Made by a program: the position numbers and the translations under genes
From: Vibrio brasiliensis LMG 20546
Lineage (GTDB): Bacteria > Pseudomonadota > Gammaproteobacteria > Enterobacterales > Vibrionaceae
NCBI RefSeq assembly: GCF_000189255.1
Contig: NZ_AEVS01000014.1
Coordinates: 88,383 to 152,382, forward strand
Direction: 5' to 3'
Length of the DNA stretch: 64,000 nt
The notes under the pieces: model-generated
Databases searched by the model: none
What the model saw: only the letters and a program-made list of their open reading frames with translations
What the model was told of the DNA's origin: nothing
Shown: one piece after another, positions 26,402-36,612 of the stretch
Position numbering within the stretch: position 1 is the first letter of the stretch
Layout: each line of letters starts with the position of its first letter

Positions 26402-27739
26402 TTACAGTTCAAGAGAAAGGATCTTAGATTTCCTTTGGTAGTTGTAGAGGTTCTGCTTGTGAGATGGCAGGAAATCAACCTTCATTTCGTGGAAGCCCTG
26501 CTCCCTGAACCAGTGCAGACTATGAGTAGTCAGAACGAAGATATGCTCAATCCCCTGGGCTTTTGACTGTAATCTCATATGGTTAAGTAGCAGCAAGCCG
26601 CGGTTACCATCGCGATATTCAGGATGGATTGCCACGCAGGCCATTTCAGCCATTCTCTCTTCAGGGTAGGGATAGAGTGCGGCACAACCGATGATCAGGC
26701 CATCTTTCTCTATGATGGTGAACTGATGAATCTCTTGTTCAAGCTGCTCACGAGAGCGACGGACCAGCACTCCCTGCTCCTCTAGCGGACGTATCAAATC
26801 CAAAATACCACCGATGTCATCGATGTCAGCAACTCTGACTTGCTCCGCACTCGCTTCAACAACCTGTGTACCGATACCATCAAGAGAGAAGAGTTCCTGG
26901 ATCAGAGCTCCATCAACCTTATAGCTGACCAAGTGGCTACGTGGAACACCAGCACGACAAGCTGCTGTTGCTGCGCGTAAGAAACGCAAGGTTCCTGAGG
27001 AAGTATCGCTACCTTCGCCACGCTCATTTTCCATCCGCGACAAAATGCGCTCAGCATCTTTAGGAAACAGTTCGGCTACCGCGTCTCCGTTCTCATCAAT
27101 GATGCCTTGTTCAGAACAGAAGCCGATCAGCTTATCGGCATTTAATTTTATCGCTACTTGGGTCGCCACTTCTTCAGAGAGAAGGTTGAAAGATTCTCCG
27201 GTGACAGAACTGGCGATTGGGCCGAGTAATACAATCGACCCCTGATCAAGCATGCGGTTAATACCCTGGGCGTCGATACGTCTTATGCGTCCGCTGTGGC
27301 AATAGTCGATGCCATCATCGACCCCGAGAGGTTGTGAAATGACGAAGTTGCCGCTGACTACATTGAGTTGAGTACCCGCCATCGGAGTATTACTCAGGCT
27401 CATTGAAAGCTGGGCAGTAATGCTAAGTTGTAATTGGCCTGCAGCCTGCATCACGTAGTTTAGTGAAGTTTCGTCGGTGACCCGGATGCCTTTATGGTAT
27501 GGGGTGTTATGGTTGTTTTGCTCAAGAAGATTGTTGATCTGAGGTCGCGCTCCATGAACCAGAACAATTTTAACGCCCAAGCTATGCAACAGAGCGAGAT
27601 CGCTGATAATATTGGCAAAATTTCCATCGGCCACGGCCTCGCCACCAAGCATTATGACCATGGTTTTATCGCGGTGAGCATTGACGTAGGGGGCGGACTG
27701 TCTGAACCCCTTAACCAGAGCGGTACTTCGAATCTTCAC
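26402..27739 (-). CDS. argA: ArgA, amino-acid N-acetyltransferase (N-acetylglutamate synthase)
   Basis: ArgA makes N-acetylglutamate from glutamate and acetyl-CoA, the first step of arginine synthesis, and is feedback inhibited by arginine. The 445 residues carry an N-terminal amino-acid-kinase-like regulatory domain (about 1-290, with [13 protein letters not shown] and [12 protein letters not shown]) and a C-terminal GNAT acetyltransferase domain (about 300-445, with [20 protein letters not shown]). The start is a GTG at 27739 with GGAAG 7 bases upstream. Two ARG-box-like operators lie immediately upstream, as expected for ArgR control. Confidence 0.95.
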   Translation of the reverse strand: MKIRSTALVKGFRQSAPYVNAHRDKTMVIMLGGEAVADGNFANIISDLALLHSLGVKIVLVHGARPQINNLLEQNNHNTPYHKGIRVTDETSLNYVMQAAGQLQLSITAQLSMSLSNTPMAGTQLNVVSGNFVISQPLGVDDGIDYCHSGRIRRIDAQGINRMLDQGSIVLLGPIASSVTGESFNLLSEEVATQVAIKLNADKLIGFCSEQGIIDENGDAVAELFPKDAERILSRMENERGEGSDTSSGTLRFLRAATAACRAGVPRSHLVSYKVDGALIQELFSLDGIGTQVVEASAEQVRVADIDDIGGILDLIRPLEEQGVLVRRSREQLEQEIHQFTIIEKDGLIIGCAALYPYPEERMAEMACVAIHPEYRDGNRGLLLLNHMRLQSKAQGIEHIFVLTTHSLHWFREQGFHEMKVDFLPSHKQNLYNYQRKSKILSLEL

Positions 27740-27753
27740 AATATCTTCCGTAA

Positions 27754-27788
27754 TGAATTTATATACACTGATATTGCAATTTTATTCC
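27754..27788 (-). promoter_or_regulatory. tandem ARG boxes (ArgR operator) of argA
   Basis: Box 1, TGAATTTATATACA (27754-27767), differs from the 14-base core TGAAT-N4-ATTCA at one position. Box 2 (27775-27788, TGCAATTTTATTCC) has three mismatches. Their starts are 21 bases apart, the usual spacing of paired ARG boxes, and they end 15 bases before the argA start codon. Confidence 0.78.
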
Positions 27789-27979
27789 AGTGTCAGCAAG
27801 TGTTTTTTAGCGTCTGAGACTTTGATTTCAGGTTGTAGAGTTAGTGCTTGGGCCTATTTAGACTTATGCATATCTCACCGAAAAAAGCCTGCGAACAATA
27901 TCAGGTTCGCAGTCGTTGATATTTTGAACAACAATTACAGAGTGGATTCCGTACCAGTAATGGACAGGTAACAAAGAAA

Positions 27980-28384
27980 GTGACTAGTGTAAGCAAGGGT
28001 AAGAAGAAGTTCATAGAGCGTGGTATTTTATTGTTATCTATCGCTGCCGCAGTAGGCGCGGTGATGTTGGCGAGTACTCTTTATGATTACTATCTTGAGA
28101 AAAAATACCCTAACTCCAGCCTTTACGGGACCTGGACTGAACAAGATGTAGCGACTTATGCTGCTGAAGAGTTTGTTCTGACCCCTTCAGGAGTCGCTAT
28201 CAATGGTGGTATTGTCGACACTCGCTATAGTTGGAATGGCACATACCTTGAATTTCAGGTCGGGAACAAGACGCGCCGCTTTAAAGTGTTGAATGAAGAG
28301 CTGACTGAGATACAGCTTATCTCTGAGCCGCACTACCAGCCTGTGTATCGATTGTCAGAAAACTATAAAAATAACATTCCCTAA
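27980..28384 (+). CDS. DUF2850 domain-containing membrane-anchored protein
   Basis: The 134-residue protein has a basic N-terminus (KGKKKFIER), one membrane helix at about residues 14-33 (GILLLSIAAAVGAVMLASTL) and a C-terminal domain predicted to lie outside the cytoplasm. That domain starts at SSLYGTWTEQDVATYAAEEF and includes YSWNGTYLEFQVGNKTRRF. It matches the DUF2850 family, which I know only from Vibrio and relatives and which has no assigned function. The start is GTG at 27980 after AAAGAAA. It lies between argA (divergent) and mltA (same direction, 69 bases on). Confidence 0.8.
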   Translation: MTSVSKGKKKFIERGILLLSIAAAVGAVMLASTLYDYYLEKKYPNSSLYGTWTEQDVATYAAEEFVLTPSGVAINGGIVDTRYSWNGTYLEFQVGNKTRRFKVLNEELTEIQLISEPHYQPVYRLSENYKNNIP

Positions 28385-28453
28385 CGACTGGCTAATTGCG
28401 TATTTCAGTCAAGTTTGTCATGCTCTTAGCATCGCTTGAAAGGAATAAAATTA

Positions 28454-29557
28454 GTGTTCAAAAAATATCTTCCTCTTGCTGCAGCCAGCGTGTTGTTTGG
28501 CTGTGCGCAACCTACTGACCGTGCTCAGCAGTATGTCGATGACGAATTTAACTCAATATTGAATAAATCGTCACTTGTCGAATCGAATAAGCCGCGCGAC
28601 TACACTGAGTTTCATCGTCAGGCTGAATTGGTTGTCGATAACTCGCCTTCGATGGCAACCACTTACCAACCGCTGTACGACCAACTTAATGAGTGGGTAC
28701 TGCAAAGTGGTGACCCGAGTGAATTGGCTAACTTTGGCATCCAGGCTGCTCAGCTAGGCGGTGGTGATAAGCAGGGTAATGTGCTGTTCACTGGTTACTT
28801 TTCTCCGGTGATGGAGCTTCGTCACCAGCCAAACGAGAAATTCAAGTATCCGGTTTATGGTAAACCTGCCTGTGAAAGTGATTGCCCTACTCGAGCACAG
28901 ATCTACGATGGAGCACTAGATGGCCAGGGGTTAGAGCTCGGCTATGCTGCCAATATGATTGACCCGTTTTTGATGGAAGTGCAGGGCAGTGGCTTTGTGC
29001 ATTTTGAAGATGACGATACGTTGGAATACTTTGCTTACGGCGGCAAAAATAATAAAGCTTATGTGAGCATTGGTCGTGTTTTGATAGAGCGCGAGCTGGT
29101 ATCTCGCGAGAAAATGTCGATGAAGGCAATCAAAGAGTGGGTAATGGAAAATGACGAAGTTACCGTCCGCGAGTTGCTTGAGCAAAACCCATCATTCGTC
29201 TTCTTCGAGCCGCGAGCAGATGCACCTGTAACTGGTTCTGCGGGTATTCCATTGCTGCCAATGGCCTCTGTAGCGGGTGATCGGACGATTTTCCCAATGG
29301 GTACCCCGATTCTTGCGGAAGTTCCGCTACTTAATCCAGATGGCACATGGAGTGGAGCACACCAGTTACGTCTGCTGATCGTGCTTGATACCGGTGGTGC
29401 AGTAAAACAGAACCACCTCGACCTATACCACGGCATGGGACCAAGAGCTGGAACAGAGGCGGGTCACTACAAACACTTTGGCCGTGTGTGGAAGTTAGGT
29501 TTAGAGAACTCAACCACTCAGGCGCCTTGGGCATTGCCACCAGAAAAGCTACAATAG
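28454..29557 (+). CDS. mltA: MltA, membrane-bound lytic murein transglycosylase A
   Basis: MltA cleaves the glycan strands of peptidoglycan, leaving 1,6-anhydro ends, from a lipid anchor in the outer membrane. The start GTG at 28454 has GAAAGGA 9 bases upstream and gives a lipoprotein signal MFKKYLPLAAASVLFGC with the lipidated Cys at residue 17; an in-frame TTG at 28436 overlaps that ribosome site and is less likely. The MltA domain shows VLFTGYFSP and LELGYAANMIDPFLMEVQGSG. The C-terminal 3D domain shows LLIVLDTGGAVKQNHLDLYHG, where the Asp of LDTGGA is catalytic. A strong terminator follows. Confidence 0.95.
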   Translation: MFKKYLPLAAASVLFGCAQPTDRAQQYVDDEFNSILNKSSLVESNKPRDYTEFHRQAELVVDNSPSMATTYQPLYDQLNEWVLQSGDPSELANFGIQAAQLGGGDKQGNVLFTGYFSPVMELRHQPNEKFKYPVYGKPACESDCPTRAQIYDGALDGQGLELGYAANMIDPFLMEVQGSGFVHFEDDDTLEYFAYGGKNNKAYVSIGRVLIERELVSREKMSMKAIKEWVMENDEVTVRELLEQNPSFVFFEPRADAPVTGSAGIPLLPMASVAGDRTIFPMGTPILAEVPLLNPDGTWSGAHQLRLLIVLDTGGAVKQNHLDLYHGMGPRAGTEAGHYKHFGRVWKLGLENSTTQAPWALPPEKLQ

Positions 29558-29597
29558 ACTCACTAGGACAAGCGTCCTTAATCTAGACTTTTTACTT

Positions 29598-29630
29598 AAG
29601 AGTGCGTATAAATCGCACTCTTTGTTTTTG
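29598..29630 (+). terminator. Rho-independent terminator of mltA
   Basis: A 9-bp stem (29598-29606 with 29614-29622) and 7-base loop TATAAAT are followed by TTGTTTTTG. An in-frame GTG upstream of tcdA (29602) lies inside this stem and is not a start. Confidence 0.92.
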
Positions 29631-29649
29631 TACCAAGCGGAAAACCAAT

Positions 29650-30459
29650 ATGCGCGAACTCGATACTCCAGCTTCTGATAATTACAACCAACGTTTTGGT
29701 GGCACTCGCCGTCTTTACGGTAACAGTGAAGTTGAGATTTTGCGTGCTGCGCACGTCTGTGTCATCGGTATTGGTGGTGTAGGTTCGTGGGCTGTTGAAG
29801 CGCTGGCTCGAACAGGTATTGGTGAGTTGACTCTTATCGATATGGATGACGTGTGCGTGACTAACATTAACCGCCAAATTCATGCTATGTCGGGCACTGT
29901 CGGACAGAGCAAAATTGAGGTGATGGCAGAGCGCGTTAAGCTGATCAACCCTGAGTGTAAGGTCAATCTTATCGACGACTTTATCACCGCAGAAAACCAG
30001 CATGAGTACTTAAGCAAAGAGTATGATTACGTTCTTGATGCTATCGATAGCGTGAAAGCAAAAGCCGCACTACTGGCTTACTGCCGCAGTAATAAAATCA
30101 AAGTCATTACCACAGGTGGGGCTGGTGGTCAGGTTGATCCAACCCAGATTAAGGTTGCTGATTTGACTAAAACGATTCAGGACCCACTCGCGAAAAAGAT
30201 CAAAGATACGTTACGTCGACACCATAACTTCCCGACCAACCCTGCGCGTAAGTTTGGTATTGAATGTGTCTTTTCTACTGAACAGCTAAAGTATCCGCAA
30301 CCAGACGGTAGCGTATGTGGTGTCAAATCCACGGCTGAGGGTCCTAAACGTATGGACTGTGCGAGTGGTTTTGGCGCGGCAACGGTAGTTACCGCAACCT
30401 TCGGCTTTGTTGCCGTATCGCGAATTGTTGAAAAACTTATCCAAAAATACAGCAAGTAA
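29650..30459 (+). CDS. tcdA: TcdA (CsdL), tRNA t6A dehydratase
   Basis: TcdA is an E1-like enzyme that uses ATP to cyclise N6-threonylcarbamoyladenosine (t6A) at position 37 of tRNAs that read ANN codons. The 269 residues match E. coli (268). The ThiF/MoeB-type nucleotide site is clear (VCVIGIGGVGSWAVEALARTG) with DMDDVCVTNINRQ after it, and Cys residues sit in VCGVKS and RMDCASGFG. The ATG at 29650 is preferred to an upstream GTG at 29602 that falls in the mltA terminator. It is followed by csdE, 15 bases on. The partner desulfurase gene csdA is not in the window. Confidence 0.94.
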   Translation: MRELDTPASDNYNQRFGGTRRLYGNSEVEILRAAHVCVIGIGGVGSWAVEALARTGIGELTLIDMDDVCVTNINRQIHAMSGTVGQSKIEVMAERVKLINPECKVNLIDDFITAENQHEYLSKEYDYVLDAIDSVKAKAALLAYCRSNKIKVITTGGAGGQVDPTQIKVADLTKTIQDPLAKKIKDTLRRHHNFPTNPARKFGIECVFSTEQLKYPQPDGSVCGVKSTAEGPKRMDCASGFGAATVVTATFGFVAVSRIVEKLIQKYSK

Positions 30460-30474
30460 CTGATGGAGCTCTCT

Positions 30475-30903
30475 ATGTCGTCGTTTCCTCAATCTCCGTT
30501 TGGCCAAGATATTAGCGTTGAAGATATCATTGCGACTATGCAAGGCTTTAAAGGCTGGGAAGACCGCTATCGTCAGGTAATCCAGTGGGGTAAAAAACTA
30601 CCTCAGATGCCAGAAGAGCTAAAGTCGCAACAAGTGACAGTAGCAGGCTGTGAGAGTCAGGTTTGGCTGGTTAGCGAACTGGTGGAAGGCAAGTGGTATT
30701 TCTGTGCTGACTCAGATGCACGTATTGTTCGTGGTCTGATTGCACTTGTGCTGGCTGCATTCGATGGCAAAACAACTCAGGAAATCGCTAGCTTTGATAC
30801 TGATAGCTATTTTGAACAGCTAGGTCTGATTGCTCACCTTAGCCCTTCCAGAGGCAATGGCCTTAAAGCGATTGTTGAGCAGATAAAGCAAGTCGCCGAC
30901 TAA
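30475..30903 (+). CDS. csdE: CsdE, SufE-family sulfur acceptor
   Basis: The 142-residue protein belongs to the SufE family, which accepts persulfide sulfur from a cysteine desulfurase. The acceptor Cys59 lies in the expected VAGCESQVW motif. I chose ATG at 30475, which has GGAG 6 bases upstream, over the ATG at 30463, which overlaps that site. The adjacency to tcdA (csdL) supports CsdE rather than SufE. In E. coli the order is csdA-csdE and nearby csdL; here csdA is missing from the neighbourhood, so CsdE must work with a desulfurase encoded elsewhere. Confidence 0.9.
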   Translation: MSSFPQSPFGQDISVEDIIATMQGFKGWEDRYRQVIQWGKKLPQMPEELKSQQVTVAGCESQVWLVSELVEGKWYFCADSDARIVRGLIALVLAAFDGKTTQEIASFDTDSYFEQLGLIAHLSPSRGNGLKAIVEQIKQVAD

Positions 30904-30917
30904 TTTTTTCCTCTTCA

Positions 30918-30945
30918 GCCCGTCAGAAAGACGGGTTGATTATTA
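30918..30945 (+). terminator. terminator of tcdA-csdE
   Basis: A stem CCCGTC / GACGGG (30919-30924 and 30930-30935) with an AGAAA loop is followed by the T-rich run TTGATTATTATTG. Confidence 0.75.
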
Positions 30946-31073
30946 TTGTTTAAAATTTAATCACTGCGATATTAACGCCTTAATAAATACGTGGCTTTAC
31001 AACGCTTGTTGTCACTGCGTAAAGGCTGTACAATTCGCGCCCTTAATTAATGTTCCGTCGTTTGAGAGGCCAC

Positions 31074-32201
31074 ATGACCACTGAAAAAATCAATCTACTC
31101 GACTTTGATCGTCAAGGTATGCGTAAGTTTTTTGCTGACCAGCTCGGTGAAAAAGCATTCCGTGCAGATCAGGTAATGAAGTGGATCTACCATTTCGGTG
31201 TCGATAACTTCGATGACATGACCAACATTAACAAGAAGCTACGTGAGAAACTTCAGCACCGTTGCGAGATTAAAGCACCGACTGTTGCTGAAGCTCAGCA
31301 CTCGTCAGATGGCACCATTAAATGGGCTATGAAGGTGGGTGATCAGGACGTAGAAACGGTTTACATCCCTGAGGAAGACCGTGCAACGCTATGTGTGTCG
31401 TCTCAAGTAGGCTGTGCACTAGAGTGTAAGTTCTGTTCGACTGCGCAACAGGGCTTCAACCGTAACCTGAAAGTGTCGGAAATCATTGGCCAGGTTTGGC
31501 GTGCTGCACGTGAAATCGGTTTGCAGAAAGAGACGGGCCGTCGTCCTATCACTAATATCGTTATGATGGGTATGGGTGAGCCTCTTCTGAACATGAAGAA
31601 CTTGATCCCTGCACTTGAGATTATGCTTGATGACTTAGGTTTCGGTCTGTCAAAGCGTCGCGTAACGGTTTCTACATCGGGTGTGGTTTCTGGTCTTGAT
31701 CAGATGACTGGTAAGATTGATGTCGCTCTCGCTATTTCTCTTCACGCTCCTAACGATAAGCTTCGCAGCGAAATCATGCCGATTAACGATCGCTGGGATA
31801 TTCAGGACTTTTTAGCTTCAGTTCGTCGTTACATTGCCTCTTCAAACGCTAACCGCGGCAAAGTAACAGTAGAATACGTGCTGCTTGACCATGTGAATGA
31901 TGATATGGACCACGCGCGTGAACTGGCTGAGCTGATGAAAGATACGCCATGTAAGATCAACCTGATACCGTTTAACCCGTATCCAGGTTCACCTTACAAG
32001 AAACCAAGTAACTCTCGTATCGACCGCTTCCAGAAGACACTGATGCAATATGAGCACACAGTAACGGTACGTAAAACTCGTGGCGATGATATCGACGCCG
32101 CATGTGGTCAGTTAGTGGGTGATGTTATCGACCGTACTAAACGTACTGCGATGAATAAAGCCGCTAAAGGCGAGACAATCGAAGTTAAAGCGGTTTCATA
32201 A
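31074..32201 (+). CDS. rlmN: RlmN, 23S rRNA/tRNA adenine-C2 methyltransferase
   Basis: RlmN is a radical-SAM enzyme that methylates C2 of A2503 in 23S rRNA and A37 of some tRNAs. The iron-sulfur motif CxxxCxxC is at Cys114, Cys118 and Cys121 (GCALECKFC). The second catalytic cysteine lies in the C-terminal [12 protein letters not shown]. The ATG at 31074 has GAGAGG 4 bases upstream and gives 375 residues, the family length; an ATG at 31050 lacks a ribosome site. It is a single-gene unit bounded by terminators on both sides. Confidence 0.96.
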   Translation: MTTEKINLLDFDRQGMRKFFADQLGEKAFRADQVMKWIYHFGVDNFDDMTNINKKLREKLQHRCEIKAPTVAEAQHSSDGTIKWAMKVGDQDVETVYIPEEDRATLCVSSQVGCALECKFCSTAQQGFNRNLKVSEIIGQVWRAAREIGLQKETGRRPITNIVMMGMGEPLLNMKNLIPALEIMLDDLGFGLSKRRVTVSTSGVVSGLDQMTGKIDVALAISLHAPNDKLRSEIMPINDRWDIQDFLASVRRYIASSNANRGKVTVEYVLLDHVNDDMDHARELAELMKDTPCKINLIPFNPYPGSPYKKPSNSRIDRFQKTLMQYEHTVTVRKTRGDDIDAACGQLVGDVIDRTKRTAMNKAAKGETIEVKAVS

Positions 32202-32218
32202 CCTTTTGCCTAATTTTG

Positions 32219-32249
32219 CTAAAGCCAGAGTCCAACTCTGGCTTTTTTG
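32219..32249 (+). terminator. Rho-independent terminator of rlmN
   Basis: An 11-bp perfect stem (32221-32231 with 32235-32245) and a 3-base loop are followed by TTTTG. Confidence 0.92.
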
Positions 32250-32526
32250 TTACATCGTGTAGCGATCTTTCTGTCAAAATAACGAAAAACCTTGAGCTGC
32301 TTGTAAAATATGCACTTTCTCTGTGTTGTTTCATCTATGATATCTATTAGAATTAAAGGTTAACGCTTTCGGGGTATTCCTCTGTCTATTTAGTGGAGCG
32401 TGAATTTTTATAAATGAGGCTTAAACCTCGAATTATTTCCGAGTCTGGTTTTCTCGCATACAACGAAAAATAAATAACTAAGTTGCGAATAAACGAGGCA
32501 CGATCAAGAAGAGAATTATTAGAATC
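32250..32526 (+). other. long leader region upstream of rodZ, no gene seen
   Basis: Between rlmN and rodZ there are 325 bases, AT-rich and without a credible reading frame. Apart from the rlmN terminator it holds two overlapping small inverted repeats, GAGG-CTTAAA-CCTC (32416-32429) and CTCG-N9-CGAG just after. They could form alternative hairpins in the rodZ leader. The rodZ-to-der operon promoter presumably lies here. Confidence 0.45.
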
Positions 32527-33480
32527 ATGACTGCAGAACAACAAACTCAAGCTAGCGAAGAAAACGTAGATAAAGTACAAGCTGGCACACTGCTTAAAAA
32601 CAAACGCGAACAACTTGGTTTATCTCAAAAGCAAATTGCTGACCGTCTGCGTTTACGCCTCTCCATAATCGAAAACATTGAAGACAACAATTTTGCTTCT
32701 GATCAGGTCGCTACCTTTACCCGTGGCTACCTGCGCTCTTACGCAAAAGCGGTAGGTCTGGAAGAGTCTGAAGTTCTTTGTGCTTTGGATGGATGTGATG
32801 AGACTAAACCTGAAGCGCAGGAGATGAAGAGTTTCTCGCGTAAAACTAAGCGCGAGGCGCATGATAGTCGTATTATGACCCTGACTTGGGGAATTTTTGC
32901 CGTAATTATCGGTATTTCATCGGTATGGTGGTGGCAAAACCAAGAGACCAGCATGGTTGACTTAACCAGTCAAACTGAGCAGGAGCTAGAGCTTGAGCAG
33001 CAGGCATCTAGCCAGGAACTCGACTTCACTACTTTAGAAGACGCGCAACCTCAATCTCCGGCTAGTCAGCAAGCAGAGTCTGGCGAAGTCGAGGCTCCTG
33101 ATTTAGAACCGCAGGTGGCAGAGACACAAACTGAAATCGTTGCCGAGGTTCAGCAGCCTGAAACAGAAAGCCAGCCTCAAGAACCTATTGCAGAAGCAGA
33201 GCCTGTTGTTGAAGAAGCTCAAGCGGTTCAACCACAAGCGATTGCTAACTTACTCAAACTCTCTTTCAGTGATGACTGCTGGATTCAGGTTAAAGACTCT
33301 TCAGGAAAAACACTCTCAACGGGCGTGAAAAAAGCCGGTCAGACGCTAGAATTGAATGGCGAAATGCCATATAGCGTCATTTTAGGGGCTCCTGAAAACG
33401 TTTCAATGACATTAGCGAGTGAACCTGTCGACCTTTCTGGGTATACTTCAGGCAAAGTAGCAAGATTCAACTTACCTTAG
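32527..33480 (+). CDS. rodZ: RodZ, cell-shape cytoskeletal anchor
   Basis: RodZ anchors MreB filaments to the inner membrane and keeps rod shape. The 317 residues show an N-terminal helix-turn-helix of the Xre/HipB type (about 20-85, [20 protein letters not shown]) and one membrane helix at about residues 118-135 ([18 protein letters not shown]). A long acidic, Gln/Glu/Pro-rich periplasmic linker (about 145-235) follows, then the C-terminal DUF4115 domain (about 238-317, [18 protein letters not shown]). ispG starts 8 bases after its stop, the same order as in E. coli. Confidence 0.93.
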   Translation: MTAEQQTQASEENVDKVQAGTLLKNKREQLGLSQKQIADRLRLRLSIIENIEDNNFASDQVATFTRGYLRSYAKAVGLEESEVLCALDGCDETKPEAQEMKSFSRKTKREAHDSRIMTLTWGIFAVIIGISSVWWWQNQETSMVDLTSQTEQELELEQQASSQELDFTTLEDAQPQSPASQQAESGEVEAPDLEPQVAETQTEIVAEVQQPETESQPQEPIAEAEPVVEEAQAVQPQAIANLLKLSFSDDCWIQVKDSSGKTLSTGVKKAGQTLELNGEMPYSVILGAPENVSMTLASEPVDLSGYTSGKVARFNLP

Positions 33481-33488
33481 AAATTACT

Positions 33489-34607
33489 ATGCAATACGAA
33501 TCTCCGATCAAACGTCGTCCATCGACTCGTATCTACGTGGGCGATGTACCTATTGGTGACGGTGCACCAATCGCAGTACAGTCAATGACTAACACCAGAA
33601 CAACAGACGTTGAAGCGACTGTTGCTCAAATTCGCGCACTGGAAAATGTCGGTGCCGATATTGTGCGAGTGTCTGTACCTACTATGGATGCGGCCGAAGC
33701 ATTCAGACAGATCAAGCAGCAGGTAAATATCCCGTTAGTCGCGGATATTCACTTCGACTACCGAATTGCGCTTAAAGTTGCTGAATATGGCGTCGACTGT
33801 TTGCGTATCAACCCGGGTAACATCGGTAACGAAGAGCGTATTCGCTCTGTTGTTGATTGTGCTCGTGACAAAAACATTCCGATTCGTATTGGTGTTAATG
33901 GTGGCTCTCTGGAAAAAGATATCCAGATGAAATATGGCGAACCGACGCCAGAGGCCCTGGTTGAATCAGCAATGCGTCATGTCGATATTCTTGATCGTCT
34001 TAACTTTGATCAGTTTAAGGTCAGTGTTAAAGCATCAGATGTATTCTTAGCGGTCGATTCGTACCGACTACTGGCGAAGAAAATTGATCAACCGTTGCAC
34101 TTAGGTATCACTGAAGCGGGTGGTGCTCGTGCTGGTGCTGTTAAGTCTTCTGTTGGTCTTGGTATGCTACTAGCTGAAGGGATTGGCGATACGCTACGTA
34201 TCTCTTTGGCAGCAAACCCGGTCGAGGAGATCAAGGTTGGCTTCGATATTCTGAAATCGTTACGTATTCGCTCACGCGGCATTAACTTTATTGCGTGTCC
34301 AAGCTGCTCTCGTCAAGAGTTCGATGTGATTGGCACTGTTAATGCGTTAGAAGAACGATTAGAAGATATCATTACACCAATGGATGTATCGATCATCGGC
34401 TGTGTCGTTAATGGTCCGGGTGAAGCAGAAGTCTCACACCTTGGGCTTGCAGGAAGCAATAAGAAGAGTGCTTTCTACGAAGACGGCAAACGTCAGAAAG
34501 AGCGTTTCGACAACGATGATCTCGTCGCTAAACTCGAAGCTAAGATTCGCGCTAAAGCTGCGATTCTAGACGAGCAGCAACGTATCGACATTAAAGTACA
34601 AGATTAA
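33489..34607 (+). CDS. ispG: IspG, HMBPP synthase
   Basis: IspG (GcpE) is the 4Fe-4S enzyme that converts MEcPP to HMBPP in the non-mevalonate isoprenoid pathway. The 372 residues match the E. coli enzyme length. Visible features are [10 protein letters not shown] near the start, [12 protein letters not shown], and the cluster cysteines in [13 protein letters not shown] and [12 protein letters not shown]. It starts 8 bases after rodZ, within the rodZ-ispG-hisS operon. Confidence 0.97.
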   Translation: MQYESPIKRRPSTRIYVGDVPIGDGAPIAVQSMTNTRTTDVEATVAQIRALENVGADIVRVSVPTMDAAEAFRQIKQQVNIPLVADIHFDYRIALKVAEYGVDCLRINPGNIGNEERIRSVVDCARDKNIPIRIGVNGGSLEKDIQMKYGEPTPEALVESAMRHVDILDRLNFDQFKVSVKASDVFLAVDSYRLLAKKIDQPLHLGITEAGGARAGAVKSSVGLGMLLAEGIGDTLRISLAANPVEEIKVGFDILKSLRIRSRGINFIACPSCSRQEFDVIGTVNALEERLEDIITPMDVSIIGCVVNGPGEAEVSHLGLAGSNKKSAFYEDGKRQKERFDNDDLVAKLEAKIRAKAAILDEQQRIDIKVQD

Positions 34608-34652
34608 TCTCAACCTAGATTACGCGAAGTAATTAAAATTACGGTAGATATT

Positions 34653-35921
34653 GTGGCAAAGAAAATCCAAGCAATTCGAGGCATGAACGACTGCCTTCCA
34701 ACTCAATCACCACTGTGGCAAAAACTTGAAAACACAGTGAAAAACGTAATCAGCGCATACGGTTACAATGAAGTGCGCATGCCAATCGTTGAGATGACCC
34801 ATCTATTCAGTCGCGCTATCGGTGAAGTAACCGACGTGGTTGAAAAAGAGATGTACACTTTTGAAGACCGCAATGGTGATAGCCTGACACTGCGCCCAGA
34901 GGGTACTGCAGGTTGTGTGCGTTCTTGTATTGAAAACAGCCTGATTGACCGTTCAGAGCAGCGCTTATGGTACATGGGTCCAATGTTCCGTCACGAGCGT
35001 CCTCAAAAAGGTCGTTACCGTCAGTTCCATCAATGTGGTGTTGAGGTGTTCGGTCTTGATGGTCCGGATGTAGACGCTGAGCTTATTATGATGACCGCGC
35101 GTCTATGGCGCGAGCTGGGTATTGATAAACATGTACGCCTGGAGCTGAACTCTATTGGTTCTCTGGAAGATCGTGCGAACTACCGTACCGCACTGATCGC
35201 TTTCCTAGAGCAGCATATCGATATTCTTGATGACGACTGTAAGCGTCGTATGCACACCAATCCGCTGCGCGTTCTTGATACAAAAAATCCAGACGTACAG
35301 GCTATTCTTGGTGATGCTCCACGTCTTTCAGACTATCTTGGTGAAGAATCGAAGCAACATTTTGCAGGTCTGTGTGAACTTCTTGACGCTGCAGGTATCG
35401 AATACTCAGTTAACCAACGCTTAGTTCGTGGCTTAGATTACTACAACCGCACTGTTTTCGAGTGGATCACTGAAAGCCTGGGTGCTCAGGGTACTGTTTG
35501 TGGCGGTGGTCGATACGATGGTCTGGTTGAACAGCTAGGCGGCAAAGCAACACCAGCTGTTGGTTTCGCTATGGGTCTGGAGCGTCTTGTTCTGATGCTT
35601 GAAACCCTTGAGCTAACAGAAGTACGTCGCAGTGTCGATGTATACATGGTAACCGCTGGCGAAGGTACAATGTTGGCAGGTATGAAACTGGCAGAGACGC
35701 TACGTGAGCAAGTACCTGGCCTGCGTGTAATGAGCCACTTTGGTGGTGGTAACTTCAAGAAGCAGTTTAAGCGTGCAGACAAAGTTGGCGCAGCTGTAGC
35801 CTTGGTTCTAGGCGAAAACGAAGTTGCTGATAACACAGTAGTATTGAAAGACCTGATTGGCGGTACGCAAGAGACATACAGCCAAGCAGACGTTATTGCA
35901 AAACTATCTGAGCTAGTTTAA
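34653..35921 (+). CDS. hisS: HisS, histidyl-tRNA synthetase
   Basis: This class II aminoacyl-tRNA synthetase charges tRNA-His. The 422 residues show motif 2 ([21 protein letters not shown]), the HisA/HisB motifs [15 protein letters not shown] and [12 protein letters not shown], and motif 3 (GFAMGLERL). The C-terminal anticodon-binding domain starts near residue 330. The start is a GTG. It is followed by a very strong terminator, although the yfgM-bamB genes continue in the same direction. Confidence 0.97.
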   Translation: MAKKIQAIRGMNDCLPTQSPLWQKLENTVKNVISAYGYNEVRMPIVEMTHLFSRAIGEVTDVVEKEMYTFEDRNGDSLTLRPEGTAGCVRSCIENSLIDRSEQRLWYMGPMFRHERPQKGRYRQFHQCGVEVFGLDGPDVDAELIMMTARLWRELGIDKHVRLELNSIGSLEDRANYRTALIAFLEQHIDILDDDCKRRMHTNPLRVLDTKNPDVQAILGDAPRLSDYLGEESKQHFAGLCELLDAAGIEYSVNQRLVRGLDYYNRTVFEWITESLGAQGTVCGGGRYDGLVEQLGGKATPAVGFAMGLERLVLMLETLELTEVRRSVDVYMVTAGEGTMLAGMKLAETLREQVPGLRVMSHFGGGNFKKQFKRADKVGAAVALVLGENEVADNTVVLKDLIGGTQETYSQADVIAKLSELV

Positions 35922-35938
35922 TCAATTTATCTATTTTC

Positions 35939-35968
35939 AAAAGTGGTGATGAGAGTCACCACTTTTTT
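35939..35968 (+). terminator. Rho-independent terminator of hisS
   Basis: Arms AAAAGTGGTGA and TCACCACTTTTTT enclose a 6-base loop (35950-35955), ending in six T residues. yfgM would then rely on read-through or its own promoter. Confidence 0.9.
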
Positions 35969-35988
35969 AAGATGTAAGAGGACAGGAA

Positions 35989-36603
35989 GTGGAACTCTAC
36001 GATACTGAAGAACAACAAGTAGAAGCGATCAAAGATTGGTGGAAAGAGAACGGCAAAGCAGTCATTTTGGGTGCGGTTGTTGGTCTTGGTGGCCTATTTG
36101 GTTGGCGTTACTACCAGGATTCTGTAACAGCGGCTCAAGAAGCTGCTTCTGAAAGCTACACCAAAGCGGTACAAACGCTAGCAGAAAAAGGCGCTTCAGC
36201 CGAAGGCGATATTCAAGCATTTATTGATGCCAATAAAGAGACTGAATACGCCGTACTCGCTGCACTACAACTAGCAAAAGTTCAAGTTGAAGCCGGTAAT
36301 CTGGATGAAGCTTTGGCTCAGTTAGAGTGGGCTAAATCAACCACTAAAGATGCAGCGGTATCTGCGGTACTTAACTACCGTCTGGCTCGTGTAAAAGCAG
36401 AGCAGGGTGAGTTCGATGCTGCTGTTTCTGAGCTGGCAAATATTACAGATCAAAGCTGGGCTGGTCGTGTTGCTGAACTGAAAGGTGACATCCTATTGCG
36501 TAAAGGTGATGCTCAAGGTGCGTACGCTGCATATACGCAAGCACAGCAATCTGGCGATGCTAGCCAAACGCTACAAATGAAACTGGACGACCTAGCCAAG
36601 TAA
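35989..36603 (+). CDS. yfgM: YfgM, SecYEG-associated TPR membrane protein
   Basis: YfgM is an inner-membrane protein found with the SecYEG translocon and periplasmic chaperones. The 204-residue product has a short cytoplasmic N-terminus (ELYDTEEQQVEAIKDWWKENG), a membrane helix at about residues 24-40 (AVILGAVVGLGGLFGW) and a periplasmic TPR-like helical domain rich in Ala, Leu and Glu. Start is a GTG at 35989. Order hisS-yfgM-bamB-der is conserved with E. coli. Confidence 0.92.
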   Translation: MELYDTEEQQVEAIKDWWKENGKAVILGAVVGLGGLFGWRYYQDSVTAAQEAASESYTKAVQTLAEKGASAEGDIQAFIDANKETEYAVLAALQLAKVQVEAGNLDEALAQLEWAKSTTKDAAVSAVLNYRLARVKAEQGEFDAAVSELANITDQSWAGRVAELKGDILLRKGDAQGAYAAYTQAQQSGDASQTLQMKLDDLAK

Positions 36604-36612
36604 GGGCATAGC

